Source: an uncultured Erysipelotrichaceae bacterium (GTDB taxonomy: Bacteria > Bacillota_I > Bacilli_A > Erysipelotrichales > Erysipelotrichaceae). Taken from it: a DNA stretch of 23,165 bases. This document shows, piece by piece, positions 1 to 8,507 of this stretch; within the stretch, counting starts at the first letter, position 1, and each line of letters starts with the position of its first letter. The DNA is taken from NCBI GenBank assembly GCA_902796525.1, contig CADBPB010000136.1, positions 1 through 23,165 on the forward strand. Direction: 5' to 3'. The notes under the pieces are model-generated. The model had not been told where the DNA came from. It made no database searches and was given only the letters and a program-made list of their open reading frames with translations. The position numbers and the translations under genes were made by a program.

Positions 1-1500
1 ATACTCGATATCGTATTCCTCAAAGTACTTTCGGGCATCTTCAATATCCATTCCCATGAGTCCCAGCGAAAGGATGATGCTGGATTCCTGGGAGTACTTC
101 AGAGTGATCTCCGGAGGCTGGGAATTGTCGTATTTGTAGCCCGCTTTCAGAGACTGTCCTACGACCGTACCCGGTTCTTCTTTGGAGTCGACAGGCAGGA
201 GCCTGACTTTGAAATTCAGCGCTTCCAGTTCGTTTTTCGCCGTTTCATAGTCTTTTCCGACATAATTATCCAATACGGCATAGATGCCGCTGGATACGGT
301 CAGTTTGATCTTGCTGTTGCGTTCGATTTCTTCATTGGCGGACGGAGAGCTGGAAATGATGCGATCCTTTTCCGTCGAATCCGATAACGTCCATACGATC
401 CGGGAATCATCGACTTCCAGATCGTACTCTGCCAGAAGATCCTTCGCTTCCTGGACGGTCATATTCCTTACATCGGGCACGGCAACAAGTTTATTCTTGG
501 ACCCCAATACGCCCGTAAACAGCAGGATCAGCAGCAGGACCGAAATGGAGAATACCGAAACAAAGACCAGGAATACCACCGAAAACAACGGATTCCCGTC
601 TTTTTTGCCTCTATTCTTTTGCTGATCTGAATCATTCAAAGCGCTATCTGAGCTGCCCAGACTGATCTTGGGATCGTTGAGATGGCTTTTCTTGAGGCAT
701 TCGTTCAGATCCTGCAGCATCAGTGCCACATTCCGGTATCTCTGGTTCGGATTCTTGGCGGTCGCCTTGATGATGATATTCTCGACGGATTGCGGGATCT
801 CGCTGTTGATCTTGCGAACCGAAGGAATGTTCTCTTTGATGTGTTTTAATGCGACCTGAACCGGGGTCTCTCCTTTGAACGGTACGTCTCCCGTCAGCAG
901 TTCGTAGAAAACGATGCCTAACGCATAGATATCCGCCTGCATCGTAGCCTGCTTGCCTTTGGACAGTTCAGGCGCCAGATAATGAACAGAGCCCAGTACG
1001 GCGTTCTTATGCGTGATCTGGCTGGAATCGTTGGCGACAGCGATGCCGAAATCGGACAGCTTGACTGTTCCGTCATCTTTGATCAGGACATTCTGCGATT
1101 TGACGTCGCGATGGATGACATTGTTGCGATGTGCTTCCATCAGAGCGCCTGCCAGCTGGCGGATCACCCATACAGCTTCCTTGACCGGCAAAGGTCCCCT
1201 CTTCTGAATCAGCTGCTTGAGGGTATAGCCTTTGACATATTCCATGACGATATAGTGCTTATCTCCGTCGTCTCCCACATCATAGACATCGACGATATTC
1301 GGATGCGAAAGCTTCGTGACGGCTCCGGCTTCCCTTTGGAATCTTTCCAGAGCCAAAGGATCATCGGCCATATCCGCTTTCATGATCTTGACTGCGACTT
1401 CTCTTTTCAAGATCTCGTCATAAGCAAGATAGACATCCGCCATGCCTCCCTTGCCTAACAGCTTAACGATCTTGTAACGATTTCCAATGTATTCCGACAT
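1..1500 (-). CDS. pknB: PASTA-domain Ser/Thr protein kinase PknB/PrkC (3' end beyond window)
   Basis: Membrane-spanning eukaryotic-type Ser/Thr kinase that senses peptidoglycan fragments or lipid II and controls cell-wall growth and division. I translated the minus strand from the ATG at 1500; the frame stays open for 500 codons to base 1, so the C-terminus is outside the window. Visible parts: glycine loop GKGGMADVY (residues 16-24), VAVK lysine K38, helix-C E57, catalytic HRDVKSQN (D132), DFG (D150), APE-like motif near 176-178, a polar juxtamembrane linker at about 270-304, and one membrane helix at about 305-332. Outside the cell, two full PASTA repeats (about 338-402 and 403-470) and the start of a third follow. 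The start is fixed by AAGAGGTGA, which overlaps the stp stop codon, with 4 nt between the genes. The cognate phosphatase stp is directly upstream, the usual pairing. GpsB and class A PBPs, known functional partners of this kinase family, are also in the window. Confidence 0.96.
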   Translation of the reverse strand, partial: MSEYIGNRYKIVKLLGKGGMADVYLAYDEILKREVAVKIMKADMADDPLALERFQREAGAVTKLSHPNIVDVYDVGDDGDKHYIVMEYVKGYTLKQLIQKRGPLPVKEAVWVIRQLAGALMEAHRNNVIHRDVKSQNVLIKDDGTVKLSDFGIAVANDSSQITHKNAVLGSVHYLAPELSKGKQATMQADIYALGIVFYELLTGDVPFKGETPVQVALKHIKENIPSVRKINSEIPQSVENIIIKATAKNPNQRYRNVALMLQDLNECLKKSHLNDPKISLGSSDSALNDSDQQKNRGKKDGNPLFSVVFLVFVSVFSISVLLLILLFTGVLGSKNKLVAVPDVRNMTVQEAKDLLAEYDLEVDDSRIVWTLSDSTEKDRIISSSPSANEEIERNSKIKLTVSSGIYAVLDNYVGKDYETAKNELEALNFKVRLLPVDSKEEPGTVVGQSLKAGYKYDNSQPPEITLKYSQESSIILSLGLMGMDIEDARKYFEEYDIEY

Positions 1501-1504
1501 GAGA

Positions 1505-2230
1505 TCACCTCTTAAACAATATGACGGTAATATTGTCATAACCGCCTTTTTCCAAAGAAAGATCTTTCAACCGATTCGTTTTTTCTTCCAGCGTATCTTC
1601 ATCGTTCCGCAGGATCTCCAGGATCTCTTCGTCCGATACGTAGGCATGCAGACCGTCAGAACAGATCAAATACTGTTCCATCGGTTCGATTTCATGGATA
1701 TCGGCATGGCAATTCTCATAGATGCCGATCGCTTTGACGAGATAATGCTTTTTGGGATGTTCCAAAGCTTCTTCGTAAGTGATCCTTCCTTCTTCCAGCA
1801 TCTGGTTGACATAGGTGTCATCTTTCGTCAGATGGAGGATCCGTTCATCATTGATGCCATAGACGCGGGAATCCCCGCAATTGATCACGACATCTCCCAG
1901 AGAAGTGACCATGATGCCGGTCAGCGTCGTGCCCATGCCTTCGTATTCCGGATACTTCTTTGACATCTGCAGGATGTGTCCGTTGACGGCATCGATATGA
2001 TATTCTAGAAAGCTGCGGATATCTTCAAGGCAACTGAAAGGTCCGGATTCTTTGAAAATACGCTCGAAATAAGCGACAGTCTCGATGCTGGCTACTTCCC
2101 CGGCCTTGCCTCCGCCGATGCCATCCGCCACCAGCAGCAGAAGATCGTCATAAGCGTTGGAAACCGTCAGGTAGGCATCCTGATTCATTTCTCGAAGATT
2201 TCCGATATCGGTAACGGCAGAATATTCCAT
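1505..2230 (-). CDS. stp: PP2C-type Ser/Thr phosphatase Stp/PrpC
   Basis: Cytoplasmic metal-dependent phosphatase that reverses phosphorylation by the PASTA kinase encoded next to it. The 241 residues show the full PP2C signature: NQD at 16-18, ADGIGGG around 35-41 (metal-binding D36), TTLTG at 101-105, NCGDSRVY around 117-124 (D120), SDG at 191-193 (D192) and YDN at 231-233 (D232). Length is normal for the bacterial family (about 240-255). The start fits family N-termini (MEYSAVTDIGNLREMNQD). It lies 4 nt after the rlmN stop but has no Shine-Dalgarno sequence; instead TAAAAT sits exactly 6 nt upstream of the ATG, so translation may be leaderless or coupled to rlmN. The stp stop codon lies inside the pknB ribosome-binding site, suggesting coupled expression with the kinase. 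Confidence 0.96.
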   Translation of the reverse strand: MEYSAVTDIGNLREMNQDAYLTVSNAYDDLLLLVADGIGGGKAGEVASIETVAYFERIFKESGPFSCLEDIRSFLEYHIDAVNGHILQMSKKYPEYEGMGTTLTGIMVTSLGDVVINCGDSRVYGINDERILHLTKDDTYVNQMLEEGRITYEEALEHPKKHYLVKAIGIYENCHADIHEIEPMEQYLICSDGLHAYVSDEEILEILRNDEDTLEEKTNRLKDLSLEKGGYDNITVILFKR

Positions 2231-2234
2231 AGTC

Positions 2235-3266
2235 TTATTTTAACTTATTGGCTCTCAGTTGACCACAGGCGGCATCGATGTCGTCACCCTTCCTGGTACG
2301 CAGCGTGACGGCGACATTTTCTTTTTTCAGCATGTCATAGAAACGCAAAGCCCGTTCTTCTCCGCTGGATTCGTAGTCCTTTTCTTTGACCGTATTGTAA
2401 GGAATCAGATTGATATAGGCATTCATGCCCTTCAACAGCTGTTTCAGCTGCAGAACATGTTCCTTTTCGTCGTTGATCCCTTTCAGCAGAAGATATTCGA
2501 ATGTCAGACGGCGGTTGTTGTCTTTGCTGTAGTCTTTTAATGCCCGGAACAGTTCTTCCAAGGGGTATGCGTTGTTGACGGGCATCAGCGAGCTTCTCAG
2601 TTCATTGTTCGGAGCATGCAAAGAGATCGCCAGATTGTATTGCAGGTTCTCTTTCGCAAATCGTTCGATCCCCGGTACCAGGCCGCAGGTCGAGATCGAA
2701 ATGTGTCTGGCGCCGATCTTCAGGCCATACGGATCGTTGATGATGCTCATGGCCTTCATGACATTGTCATAGTTGTCGAAAGGTTCTCCCGTGCCCATGA
2801 CGACGATATTCCCCAGACGCGCATCCTTCTGATCCAGTTCTTTCTGTATCATCAGCACCTGCAGGACGATCTCGCCGGGAGTCAGGTCCCGTTGTTTCTT
2901 CAGCAAGCCGGAAGCGCAGAAGCGGCAGCCCATATTGCAGCCGACCTGGGAAGAGACGCAGACGCTGTATCCGTAATCGAAGATCATCAGCACGGATTCG
3001 ATCAGGCTCCCGTCCGACAGTTCAAACAGGTATTTCTGCGTTCCGTCTTTTGATATCTGTTTTTCCTTTACGGTCAGACGGTCGATCGTAAAATCCTGCT
3101 GAAGCTTCTCCAGCAGATGTTTCGAAATATCGCTCATCATCGAAAAATCATCGATGCGTTTGTCATAGATCCAGCGGTAAAGCTGTTTCGCATGAAAAGC
3201 CTTCTCTTCGCGGGAAGTCAGATATTCTTCAAGGTCTTTTAACGACAGACTGTAGATCGATTCCAT
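2235..3266 (-). CDS. rlmN: Dual-specificity 23S rRNA (A2503-C2)/tRNA (A37-C2) methyltransferase RlmN
   Basis: Radical-SAM methyltransferase making 2-methyladenosine at 23S rRNA A2503 in the peptidyl-transferase centre, and at A37 in some tRNAs. In the 343 residues the [4Fe-4S] triad is C110, C114 and C117 (CNMGCRFC). The second catalytic cysteine is C334 in GDDIDAACGQL near the C-terminus. GTGEP at about 158-162 is the SAM-contact motif. Length is typical. AAGGAA about 5 nt upstream of the ATG supports the start; only 2 nt separate it from the rsmB stop, and its own stop is 4 nt from stp. The order rsmB-rlmN-stp-pknB is as in B. subtilis. Its Fe-S cluster could be supplied by the suf genes upstream in the same direction. 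Cfr resistance enzymes are related, but the context and the RlmN-type C-terminus favour RlmN. Confidence 0.96.
   Translation of the reverse strand: MESIYSLSLKDLEEYLTSREEKAFHAKQLYRWIYDKRIDDFSMMSDISKHLLEKLQQDFTIDRLTVKEKQISKDGTQKYLFELSDGSLIESVLMIFDYGYSVCVSSQVGCNMGCRFCASGLLKKQRDLTPGEIVLQVLMIQKELDQKDARLGNIVVMGTGEPFDNYDNVMKAMSIINDPYGLKIGARHISISTCGLVPGIERFAKENLQYNLAISLHAPNNELRSSLMPVNNAYPLEELFRALKDYSKDNNRRLTFEYLLLKGINDEKEHVLQLKQLLKGMNAYINLIPYNTVKEKDYESSGEERALRFYDMLKKENVAVTLRTRKGDDIDAACGQLRANKLK
2237..2265 (-). promoter_or_regulatory. Possible stp promoter inside the rlmN 3' end
   Basis: On the minus strand TGGTCA (2260-2265), a 17-nt spacer and TAAAAT (2237-2242) are followed by 6 nt and then the stp ATG. 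The -35 matches consensus at 4 of 6 positions and the -10 at 5 of 6. The elements lie inside the last codons of rlmN. A start here would place the 5' end of the transcript at or very near the stp ATG. Sequence inspection only; AT-rich matches arise by chance. Confidence 0.4.
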
Positions 3267-3268
3267 AG

Positions 3269-4456
3269 TTATTCCTTTTTTATCGTAGCATAATAGAAGG
3301 CATCGCCTGAAGCGTTGATGAGCGTTTCCTGCTCCAAAAGCCGATAGTTCGGGTTCTCTTTCAGGAAGCGGGAGATCTGCTTCTCATTTTCTTTTTTATT
3401 TAAAGTACAGGTGCTGTACAGAAGGATGCCTCCATCCTTAAGCAGTGGATCCATGCTATCCAGCAGCTGCTTCTGCAGAAGCTGCAGTTCGTCCAGGCTT
3501 TCCGGCTTAATATGAAATTTCAGATCAGGTTTTCTGCCGATGACGCCCAGACCCGAACAAGGCGCATCCAGCAGGATCTTGTCGAATTGCCGATCCAGTA
3601 CGTTTTTCAGTTCTCTTCCGTCATGGTTCAGGTAATGTATCCCTTTGTATCCCAGTTTCTCTGCCATTTTCCGGATGAGTCCGACCCTGTTCTCGTTCAC
3701 ATCATTCGCATAGCTGTTTTCCGGATCGATGATATCGAGACAGTTGAACAGCTTGGAACCCGGAGCACTGCACACATCCAGCAGACTGTCTTCCTTCTGC
3801 AGCTGCAGATGCCGATATAAAGATGCGCTGTTGAGATCCTGGATATAGAAGTATCCTTTTTCATATTCTTTCGTTTTCAGTAGATTGTTTTCACTGGTGA
3901 AACTGTCTTCGCTGATGATCCTGATATCGAGATGCTTTAGATCTTCATAGCCGCATCTAAGCCTGTTCAGACGGTAATAGACCGTCGGAACCGTCTGATA
4001 CATCTCAACGATCCTTTCAAAGCTTTCTTCGTCATACTGGGCTTTTATGAGCCTGTAGATCCATTCCGGAAGACAGGCGGCAGTCGCACCTTCGCCATCT
4101 GTAAAGCTGTCTGTCTTTCTTAGGATCGCATTGATGAACGACCTGTCATATCGGTTTTCCGCAAGATCGACATACTCGTTGTTGACGACATAATCTTTTT
4201 CCTTCAGATAGAACCGTTCATACAGCGCCATATTCAGAATGATGCGGTTCGCCAGAGAAGTCTTATCGCTGACCTCTTCCCGGTACTGATATTCAAGCAG
4301 TTCATATTTGCGTAAAACGTTATTGACCAGGTTCGTGACGAAAGCCCTTTGCATAGGTTCCAGCTGATTCAATTCCTTGCGCATCAAAAGGTTCGAATAC
4401 GATTCGTCGGCGATGGTTTTATAAAGAATATTGAACGCGATCTGTCTTTGTTTCAT
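3269..4456 (-). CDS. rsmB: 16S rRNA (cytosine-967-C5)-methyltransferase RsmB
   Basis: SAM-dependent m5C methyltransferase acting on C967 of 16S rRNA. Residues 1 to about 130 form a NusB-like RNA-binding helical domain. The Rossmann methyltransferase domain follows, with SAM motif DVCSAPGSK at 227-235, motif IV DAPCSG with C300, and motif VI LYSTCTLNKKENE with nucleophile C350. At 395 residues it is shorter than the usual 430-450, and the usual APGGKT motif reads APGSKL. GGAG followed by 7 nt and the ATG gives a good start, and that Shine-Dalgarno sequence lies at the end of priA, 3 nt between the genes. In B. subtilis def and fmt lie between priA and rsmB; here they are absent. Confidence 0.94.
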   Translation of the reverse strand: MKQRQIAFNILYKTIADESYSNLLMRKELNQLEPMQRAFVTNLVNNVLRKYELLEYQYREEVSDKTSLANRIILNMALYERFYLKEKDYVVNNEYVDLAENRYDRSFINAILRKTDSFTDGEGATAACLPEWIYRLIKAQYDEESFERIVEMYQTVPTVYYRLNRLRCGYEDLKHLDIRIISEDSFTSENNLLKTKEYEKGYFYIQDLNSASLYRHLQLQKEDSLLDVCSAPGSKLFNCLDIIDPENSYANDVNENRVGLIRKMAEKLGYKGIHYLNHDGRELKNVLDRQFDKILLDAPCSGLGVIGRKPDLKFHIKPESLDELQLLQKQLLDSMDPLLKDGGILLYSTCTLNKKENEKQISRFLKENPNYRLLEQETLINASGDAFYYATIKKE

Positions 4457-4459
4457 TGT

Positions 4460-6616
4460 TTACTCCAGATACAGAGGATCTATGTCTATTTTAATATGCG
4501 AAAGATTCTTTTCGGAAATATAGCCGTCGATGATCTTCTGCATCTCATCGAGCATGTTCCGTAGATTTTTTCCCATGATCAGGATACGATAACGTGCCAG
4601 CTTCTGCTGTTTCGGCAGACGGTACGGACGATAGACTTTGTATGACAGCGTATCGGTCAGTCTGCCCAAATAGTCCAAAGAATCCTGAAGCCTCCGTTCA
4701 TTCATGTCCGAGAGAATGATCTCCATCAGATGGGAATACGGAGGATAACCCGTCTTCTGACGATAATTCATTTCGATATTATAAAAATAATTATAATCAT
4801 GGCTGATGACGGCTTTGATGGCATAATGATCCACGTTGAAAGCCTGAATGATGACTCTTCCCGTGCTGTCCGCCCTTCCGGAACGGCCGGAAGCCTGCAT
4901 CAGCAGGTCGAATGTCATCTTCGCGGAATTGTAGTCCTGATGCATCAGTCCGGCATCGGCATTCAGTATGCCTACCAGGGTCACGTCCGGATAATCGAGG
5001 CCTTTCGCAATCATCTGCGTGCCGATCAGGATATCGGTCTGATGCTTCTCAAAAGCCTTAAGGATCTTTGCGTGAGCCCCTTTGTGATTTACGGAATCAC
5101 GATCCATCCGATCGATATGCGCCTTAGGAAACATGTTCTGTAATTCTTCTTCCACTCTTTTCGTACCGAAACCGTAATAGATCAGCTTTCCGCTGCCGCA
5201 GGACGGGCAGTTCTTGGGGATCCTGTAGGTTCTTGAACATTGGTGGCACTTCAGGACATTCTCGTCTTTGTGATAATTCAAAGGCGTATCGCAATCCTGA
5301 CACATCAGTGTCGTTCCGCATTCGGCACATTTGATGATCGGAGAGTAGCCTCGTCGATTCAAAAGAATAATCACCTGTTTATTATTGTCCAATGTCTCGG
5401 AAATCGCCTCTTTCAGGGGTTCTGAGATGATATAGGAATCTTTTTTCTTTATCTGTTTCGTCAGATCGATGACGCTGATCTCGGGCAGATTCAGATTGAT
5501 GCGGTTTTTCAGTTCAAGAAGCTGGTATTCCTTTTTCAATGCGCGGGAATAGGAATCTAGCGATGGAGTCGCGCTTGCCAGGAGCACTTTCGCATGATGG
5601 GTGATCGCGCGTCGGATGGCGACATTCCTGGCGTGGTAGCATGGCACGTTATCCTGCTTGTAGGAGCTGTCATGTTCCTCATCGATAATGATGATCCCCA
5701 GATCATGGAACGGAAGGAAGACAGAACTGCGCGTACCCACCACGATGCGCGCTTCCCCTTCCTTGACTCTTCTATACTGCTCGTAACGTTCCTGATCCGA
5801 TAGTTCGGAATGATAGAAAATGACGTCATTGAAACGTTCCTTGACTCTTTCGATCATCTGCGGGGTCAGTGAGATCTCCGGCACCATGATCAGGACTTCT
5901 TTCTGCTGTTTCAGAAAATGATCCGCAAGATGCAGATAGACTTCCGTCTTGCCCGATCCGGTCACGCCAAACAGCAAGGATACGATCTGATCGGTCGAAA
6001 TGATCTTATCATAGGCATTCTGCTGCTCATCGGTCAGCGTTTTGAACGCTTTCCGTTCGACATCGGTATTCTCGTACTGCGCTTCTTCCTCGTATTCGGT
6101 CAACGCGCCCATCTCGATCAGCTTGCCGATGACCGATACGCTCATTTTACGTGCTTCCGTCGCCATCATGCCTTCATCGATGAGATCATAGATCTCTCTC
6201 TGGCGTTTCGTAAAAGCGAAATCACCTTCATTCTTATGAAGCTTGCGTATCATTTTCGGTCCCTTGAGAGACTTGGACGTCTTCAGCGCTTTCGGAAGCA
6301 TGGCATTGAGACAGCCGATGAACGGCGAGATCGTGGTCTTCGACAGCCAGGAAGCCAGCTCGAAGATCTCATCGGAGATCACCGGCTCTTCATCGATCAC
6401 TTCCAGGATCTCCTGTACGCCGAAGCCGTAAGTCCGATCGATCTCTTCCCTTGTCTGGTTTGTACTGCGGCAGGAAACGACGATCGCTATATTCTGCGAT
6501 CGGTTGAAAAAGACCTTTACTCTGACATATTTCGCCAAAGGCTTGTCATAGACATAAGTAAAAGGCCTATTCACGTTTAGACTGGAATTCGTTACGTATA
6601 CTTCAATAAGATACAT
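4460..6616 (-). CDS. priA: Primosomal protein N' (replication restart helicase PriA)
   Basis: Superfamily 2 3'-to-5' DNA helicase that recognises abandoned replication forks and reloads the replicative helicase. The 718 residues start with the DNA-binding domain (MYLIEVYVTN... typical of PriA). Then come Walker A GVTGSGKTE at 217-225, the DEEH box at 312-315, and a two-zinc domain with eight cysteines (430, 433, 439, 442, 457, 460, 470, 473) inserted between the helicase lobes. A C-terminal domain completes the normal length. The gene starts 16 nt after sufB. No Shine-Dalgarno sequence precedes the ATG; TATAAT lies exactly 6 nt upstream instead. Downstream rsmB follows after 3 nt. Confidence 0.96.
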   Translation of the reverse strand: MYLIEVYVTNSSLNVNRPFTYVYDKPLAKYVRVKVFFNRSQNIAIVVSCRSTNQTREEIDRTYGFGVQEILEVIDEEPVISDEIFELASWLSKTTISPFIGCLNAMLPKALKTSKSLKGPKMIRKLHKNEGDFAFTKRQREIYDLIDEGMMATEARKMSVSVIGKLIEMGALTEYEEEAQYENTDVERKAFKTLTDEQQNAYDKIISTDQIVSLLFGVTGSGKTEVYLHLADHFLKQQKEVLIMVPEISLTPQMIERVKERFNDVIFYHSELSDQERYEQYRRVKEGEARIVVGTRSSVFLPFHDLGIIIIDEEHDSSYKQDNVPCYHARNVAIRRAITHHAKVLLASATPSLDSYSRALKKEYQLLELKNRINLNLPEISVIDLTKQIKKKDSYIISEPLKEAISETLDNNKQVIILLNRRGYSPIIKCAECGTTLMCQDCDTPLNYHKDENVLKCHQCSRTYRIPKNCPSCGSGKLIYYGFGTKRVEEELQNMFPKAHIDRMDRDSVNHKGAHAKILKAFEKHQTDILIGTQMIAKGLDYPDVTLVGILNADAGLMHQDYNSAKMTFDLLMQASGRSGRADSTGRVIIQAFNVDHYAIKAVISHDYNYFYNIEMNYRQKTGYPPYSHLMEIILSDMNERRLQDSLDYLGRLTDTLSYKVYRPYRLPKQQKLARYRILIMGKNLRNMLDEMQKIIDGYISEKNLSHIKIDIDPLYLE

Positions 6617-6622
6617 ATCTAT

Positions 6623-6628
6623 ATTATA
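6623..6628 (-). promoter_or_regulatory. TATAAT box 6 nt upstream of priA
   Basis: A perfect -10 hexamer on the minus strand in the 16-nt sufB-priA gap, with 6 nt to the priA ATG. I see no convincing -35: the hexamer at 17 nt is GCAAGG inside sufB. If used, the transcript would begin at the start codon. It may be a chance AT-rich match, but priA has no Shine-Dalgarno sequence to explain initiation otherwise. Confidence 0.35.
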
Positions 6629-6632
6629 GAAC

Positions 6633-8048
6633 TTAACCGATCGAACCTTGCATATCCATTTTCAGAAGCTGGTTCAGTTCGACAGCATACTCCATCGGGA
6701 GTTCTCTGGTAAACGGCTCAAGGAAACCCATGACGATCATTTCCGTCGCCTGGCTTTCCGATAATCCTCTGGACATCAGATAATAGATCTCTTCTTCTGA
6801 AATTTTCGATACTTTGGCCTCGTGTTCGATGATGCCAAGATGGTTGTCGTTCCTATTCTTTGGAATCGTATCGGATTTCGATATTTCATCAAGGATCAGC
6901 GTATCGCATTCGATTTTGGCTTTCGCATAGTCCGCTTTCCTGCTGAAATGGATCCAGTCGCGGAAGTTGGTCACTCCGCCATTGCGTGATACGGATTTGG
7001 AAATGATCGAAGAAGACGTATGAGGCGCAAGATGGATCATCTTTGCGCCGGAATCCTGGATCTGGTTCTTAGATCCGACCGCAATCGAAATGCACATCCC
7101 ATGGGCATATTCTCCCGCCAGGATGCAGGCGGGATATTTCATCGTGATCCGGGAACCAATATTGCCATCGACCCATTCCATCGTTCCATGCGCTTCGACT
7201 TTCGCGCGTTTGGTAACGAGATTCAGGACGTTCGACGACCAGTTCTGGACCGAAGAATAGCGGCATTTCGCGCCTTTTCCGACGAATACCTCGACCACGG
7301 CCGCATGCATGGAATCCTTTGAATACTGCGGTGCCGTACAGCCTTCGACATAGGAACACTTCGCTCCGTCATCGATGATGATGATCGAACGTTCGAACTG
7401 CCCCATGCTTTCCGAATTGATGCGGAAATAAGACTGCAGCGGTTTTTCCAATTCGACGTTCTTCGGGACATAGATAAAACTTCCGCCGGACCAGACGGCG
7501 CTATTCAACGCAGCGAACTTGTTGTCGGTATAAGGCACGATCGTACCGAAATATTTCTTGAAAATATCGGGATACAATCGTAAAGCGGAATCGATATCGA
7601 TAAAGATGACGCCTTTGTCTTCGACTTCCTTCAGCATATTGTGATAGACCGCTTCCGATTCATACTGGGTGGTCACACCCGCCAGGAACTCGCGTTCCGC
7701 TTCCGGAATGCCCAGTTTTTCAAAAGTGTTCTTGATCTCTTCCGGAACGTCGTCCCAGGATTTTTCGGTATTCTGGGACATTTTGCGGTAATAAGTAAAA
7801 TCATCGAAATCGATTTCGGAAAGATCGGGACCCCATTCCTGCATCGGCATCGCCGCGAAGGCGCGGTAGGCTTTCAGACGGTATTCCAGCATCCATTCCG
7901 GCTCGTTCTTATATGCCGAGATCTGTCTCACGACATCTTCATTGATCCCTTTACCCGTATCGATGATCGAGTCGATATCGTCATGAAAACCGTATTTATA
8001 ATCATCCTGCGAATAGATGGCTTCGTTATTTCTTTTTTCGTCACTCAT
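6633..8048 (-). CDS. sufB: Fe-S cluster assembly scaffold protein SufB
   Basis: Subunit of the SufBCD scaffold on which Fe-S clusters are built in the cytosol. I place the start at the ATG at 8048, giving 471 residues (family about 465). The reading frame extends 33 codons upstream, but only as a shadow inside sufU, and the chosen N-terminus matches family form. ATG AGT GA overlaps the sufU stop by 8 nt, so translation is probably coupled; the upstream Shine-Dalgarno sequence is weak. Family marks include the C-terminal beta-helix, the conserved cysteine C381 in AKIECDTLILDE, the EHEAKVSKI segment and the YLMSRGLSE helix. It is last in the sufCDSUB cluster, and priA follows after 16 nt without a terminator. 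Confidence 0.96.
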   Translation of the reverse strand: MSDEKRNNEAIYSQDDYKYGFHDDIDSIIDTGKGINEDVVRQISAYKNEPEWMLEYRLKAYRAFAAMPMQEWGPDLSEIDFDDFTYYRKMSQNTEKSWDDVPEEIKNTFEKLGIPEAEREFLAGVTTQYESEAVYHNMLKEVEDKGVIFIDIDSALRLYPDIFKKYFGTIVPYTDNKFAALNSAVWSGGSFIYVPKNVELEKPLQSYFRINSESMGQFERSIIIIDDGAKCSYVEGCTAPQYSKDSMHAAVVEVFVGKGAKCRYSSVQNWSSNVLNLVTKRAKVEAHGTMEWVDGNIGSRITMKYPACILAGEYAHGMCISIAVGSKNQIQDSGAKMIHLAPHTSSSIISKSVSRNGGVTNFRDWIHFSRKADYAKAKIECDTLILDEISKSDTIPKNRNDNHLGIIEHEAKVSKISEEEIYYLMSRGLSESQATEMIVMGFLEPFTRELPMEYAVELNQLLKMDMQGSIG

Positions 8049-8499
8049 CTTGTTTACCGCTTTCTTTAAGCATTTCTTCGACCGCATCCCAGCCGATCGT
8101 CGCACACTTGATGCGGTTTGCCTGTTTATAGACATTCTGGAAGACATTGGCTTCCTCCAGGATCTCGGGATCGTATTCTTTATTGTCGATCATATTCATG
8201 TAGTTGCGGATGATCTCTTCCGCTTCATCGACGGTCTTGCCGATCAGCAGATCCGACATGATGGAAGTGCTGGCCGTCGAAATCGTACAAGCCACGCCAT
8301 CGAAACGGATATCCTTTATGACATCATTCTCGACATCAAGCTGGACCGTGATATCATCAATGCAGCTGGCACTGGCCATTCGTTTCGACCGATAGCCTTC
8401 CTTTTCCAAAAGTCCGTGATTATGCGGATATTTATAGTGATCCAGCAACAGTTCCCTCATCAGGTTCTGATCATTGAAATACTCTTTTATATTTGCCAT
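8041..8499 (-). CDS. sufU: Sulfur-transfer protein SufU (zinc-dependent partner of SufS)
   Basis: In Bacillota SufU accepts persulfide sulfur from SufS through a zinc-site ligand swap and passes it to SufBCD. The 152-residue protein keeps the four expected metal ligands: C46 and D48, C71 in GVACTISTAS, and C132 in RIKCATIGW. The first motif is unusual: SASCIDD instead of the common NPxCGD. AGGAG about 6 nt upstream supports the ATG at 8499; the sufS stop is 8 nt away. It overlaps sufB by 8 nt. The insertion before the second half and the sufS neighbour separate it from IscU-type scaffolds. Confidence 0.95.
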   Translation of the reverse strand: MANIKEYFNDQNLMRELLLDHYKYPHNHGLLEKEGYRSKRMASASCIDDITVQLDVENDVIKDIRFDGVACTISTASTSIMSDLLIGKTVDEAEEIIRNYMNMIDNKEYDPEILEEANVFQNVYKQANRIKCATIGWDAVEEMLKESGKQDE

Positions 8500-8507
8500 A
8501 TCAACTC

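Noticed and set aside
982..1963. Two 158-codon plus-strand frames at 982-1458 and 1487-1963
   Set aside because: They run antisense to pknB and stp, whose motifs are intact, and lack ribosome-binding sites.
5918..6580. A 220-codon plus-strand open frame opposite priA
   Set aside because: Antisense to the PriA N-terminal half; composition is a mirror of the real gene and no initiation signal is present.
8049..8147. N-terminal extension of SufB by 33 codons
   Set aside because: The extra codons lie wholly inside sufU, are R/K/S-rich and do not fit the family N-terminus; the ATG at 8048 does.
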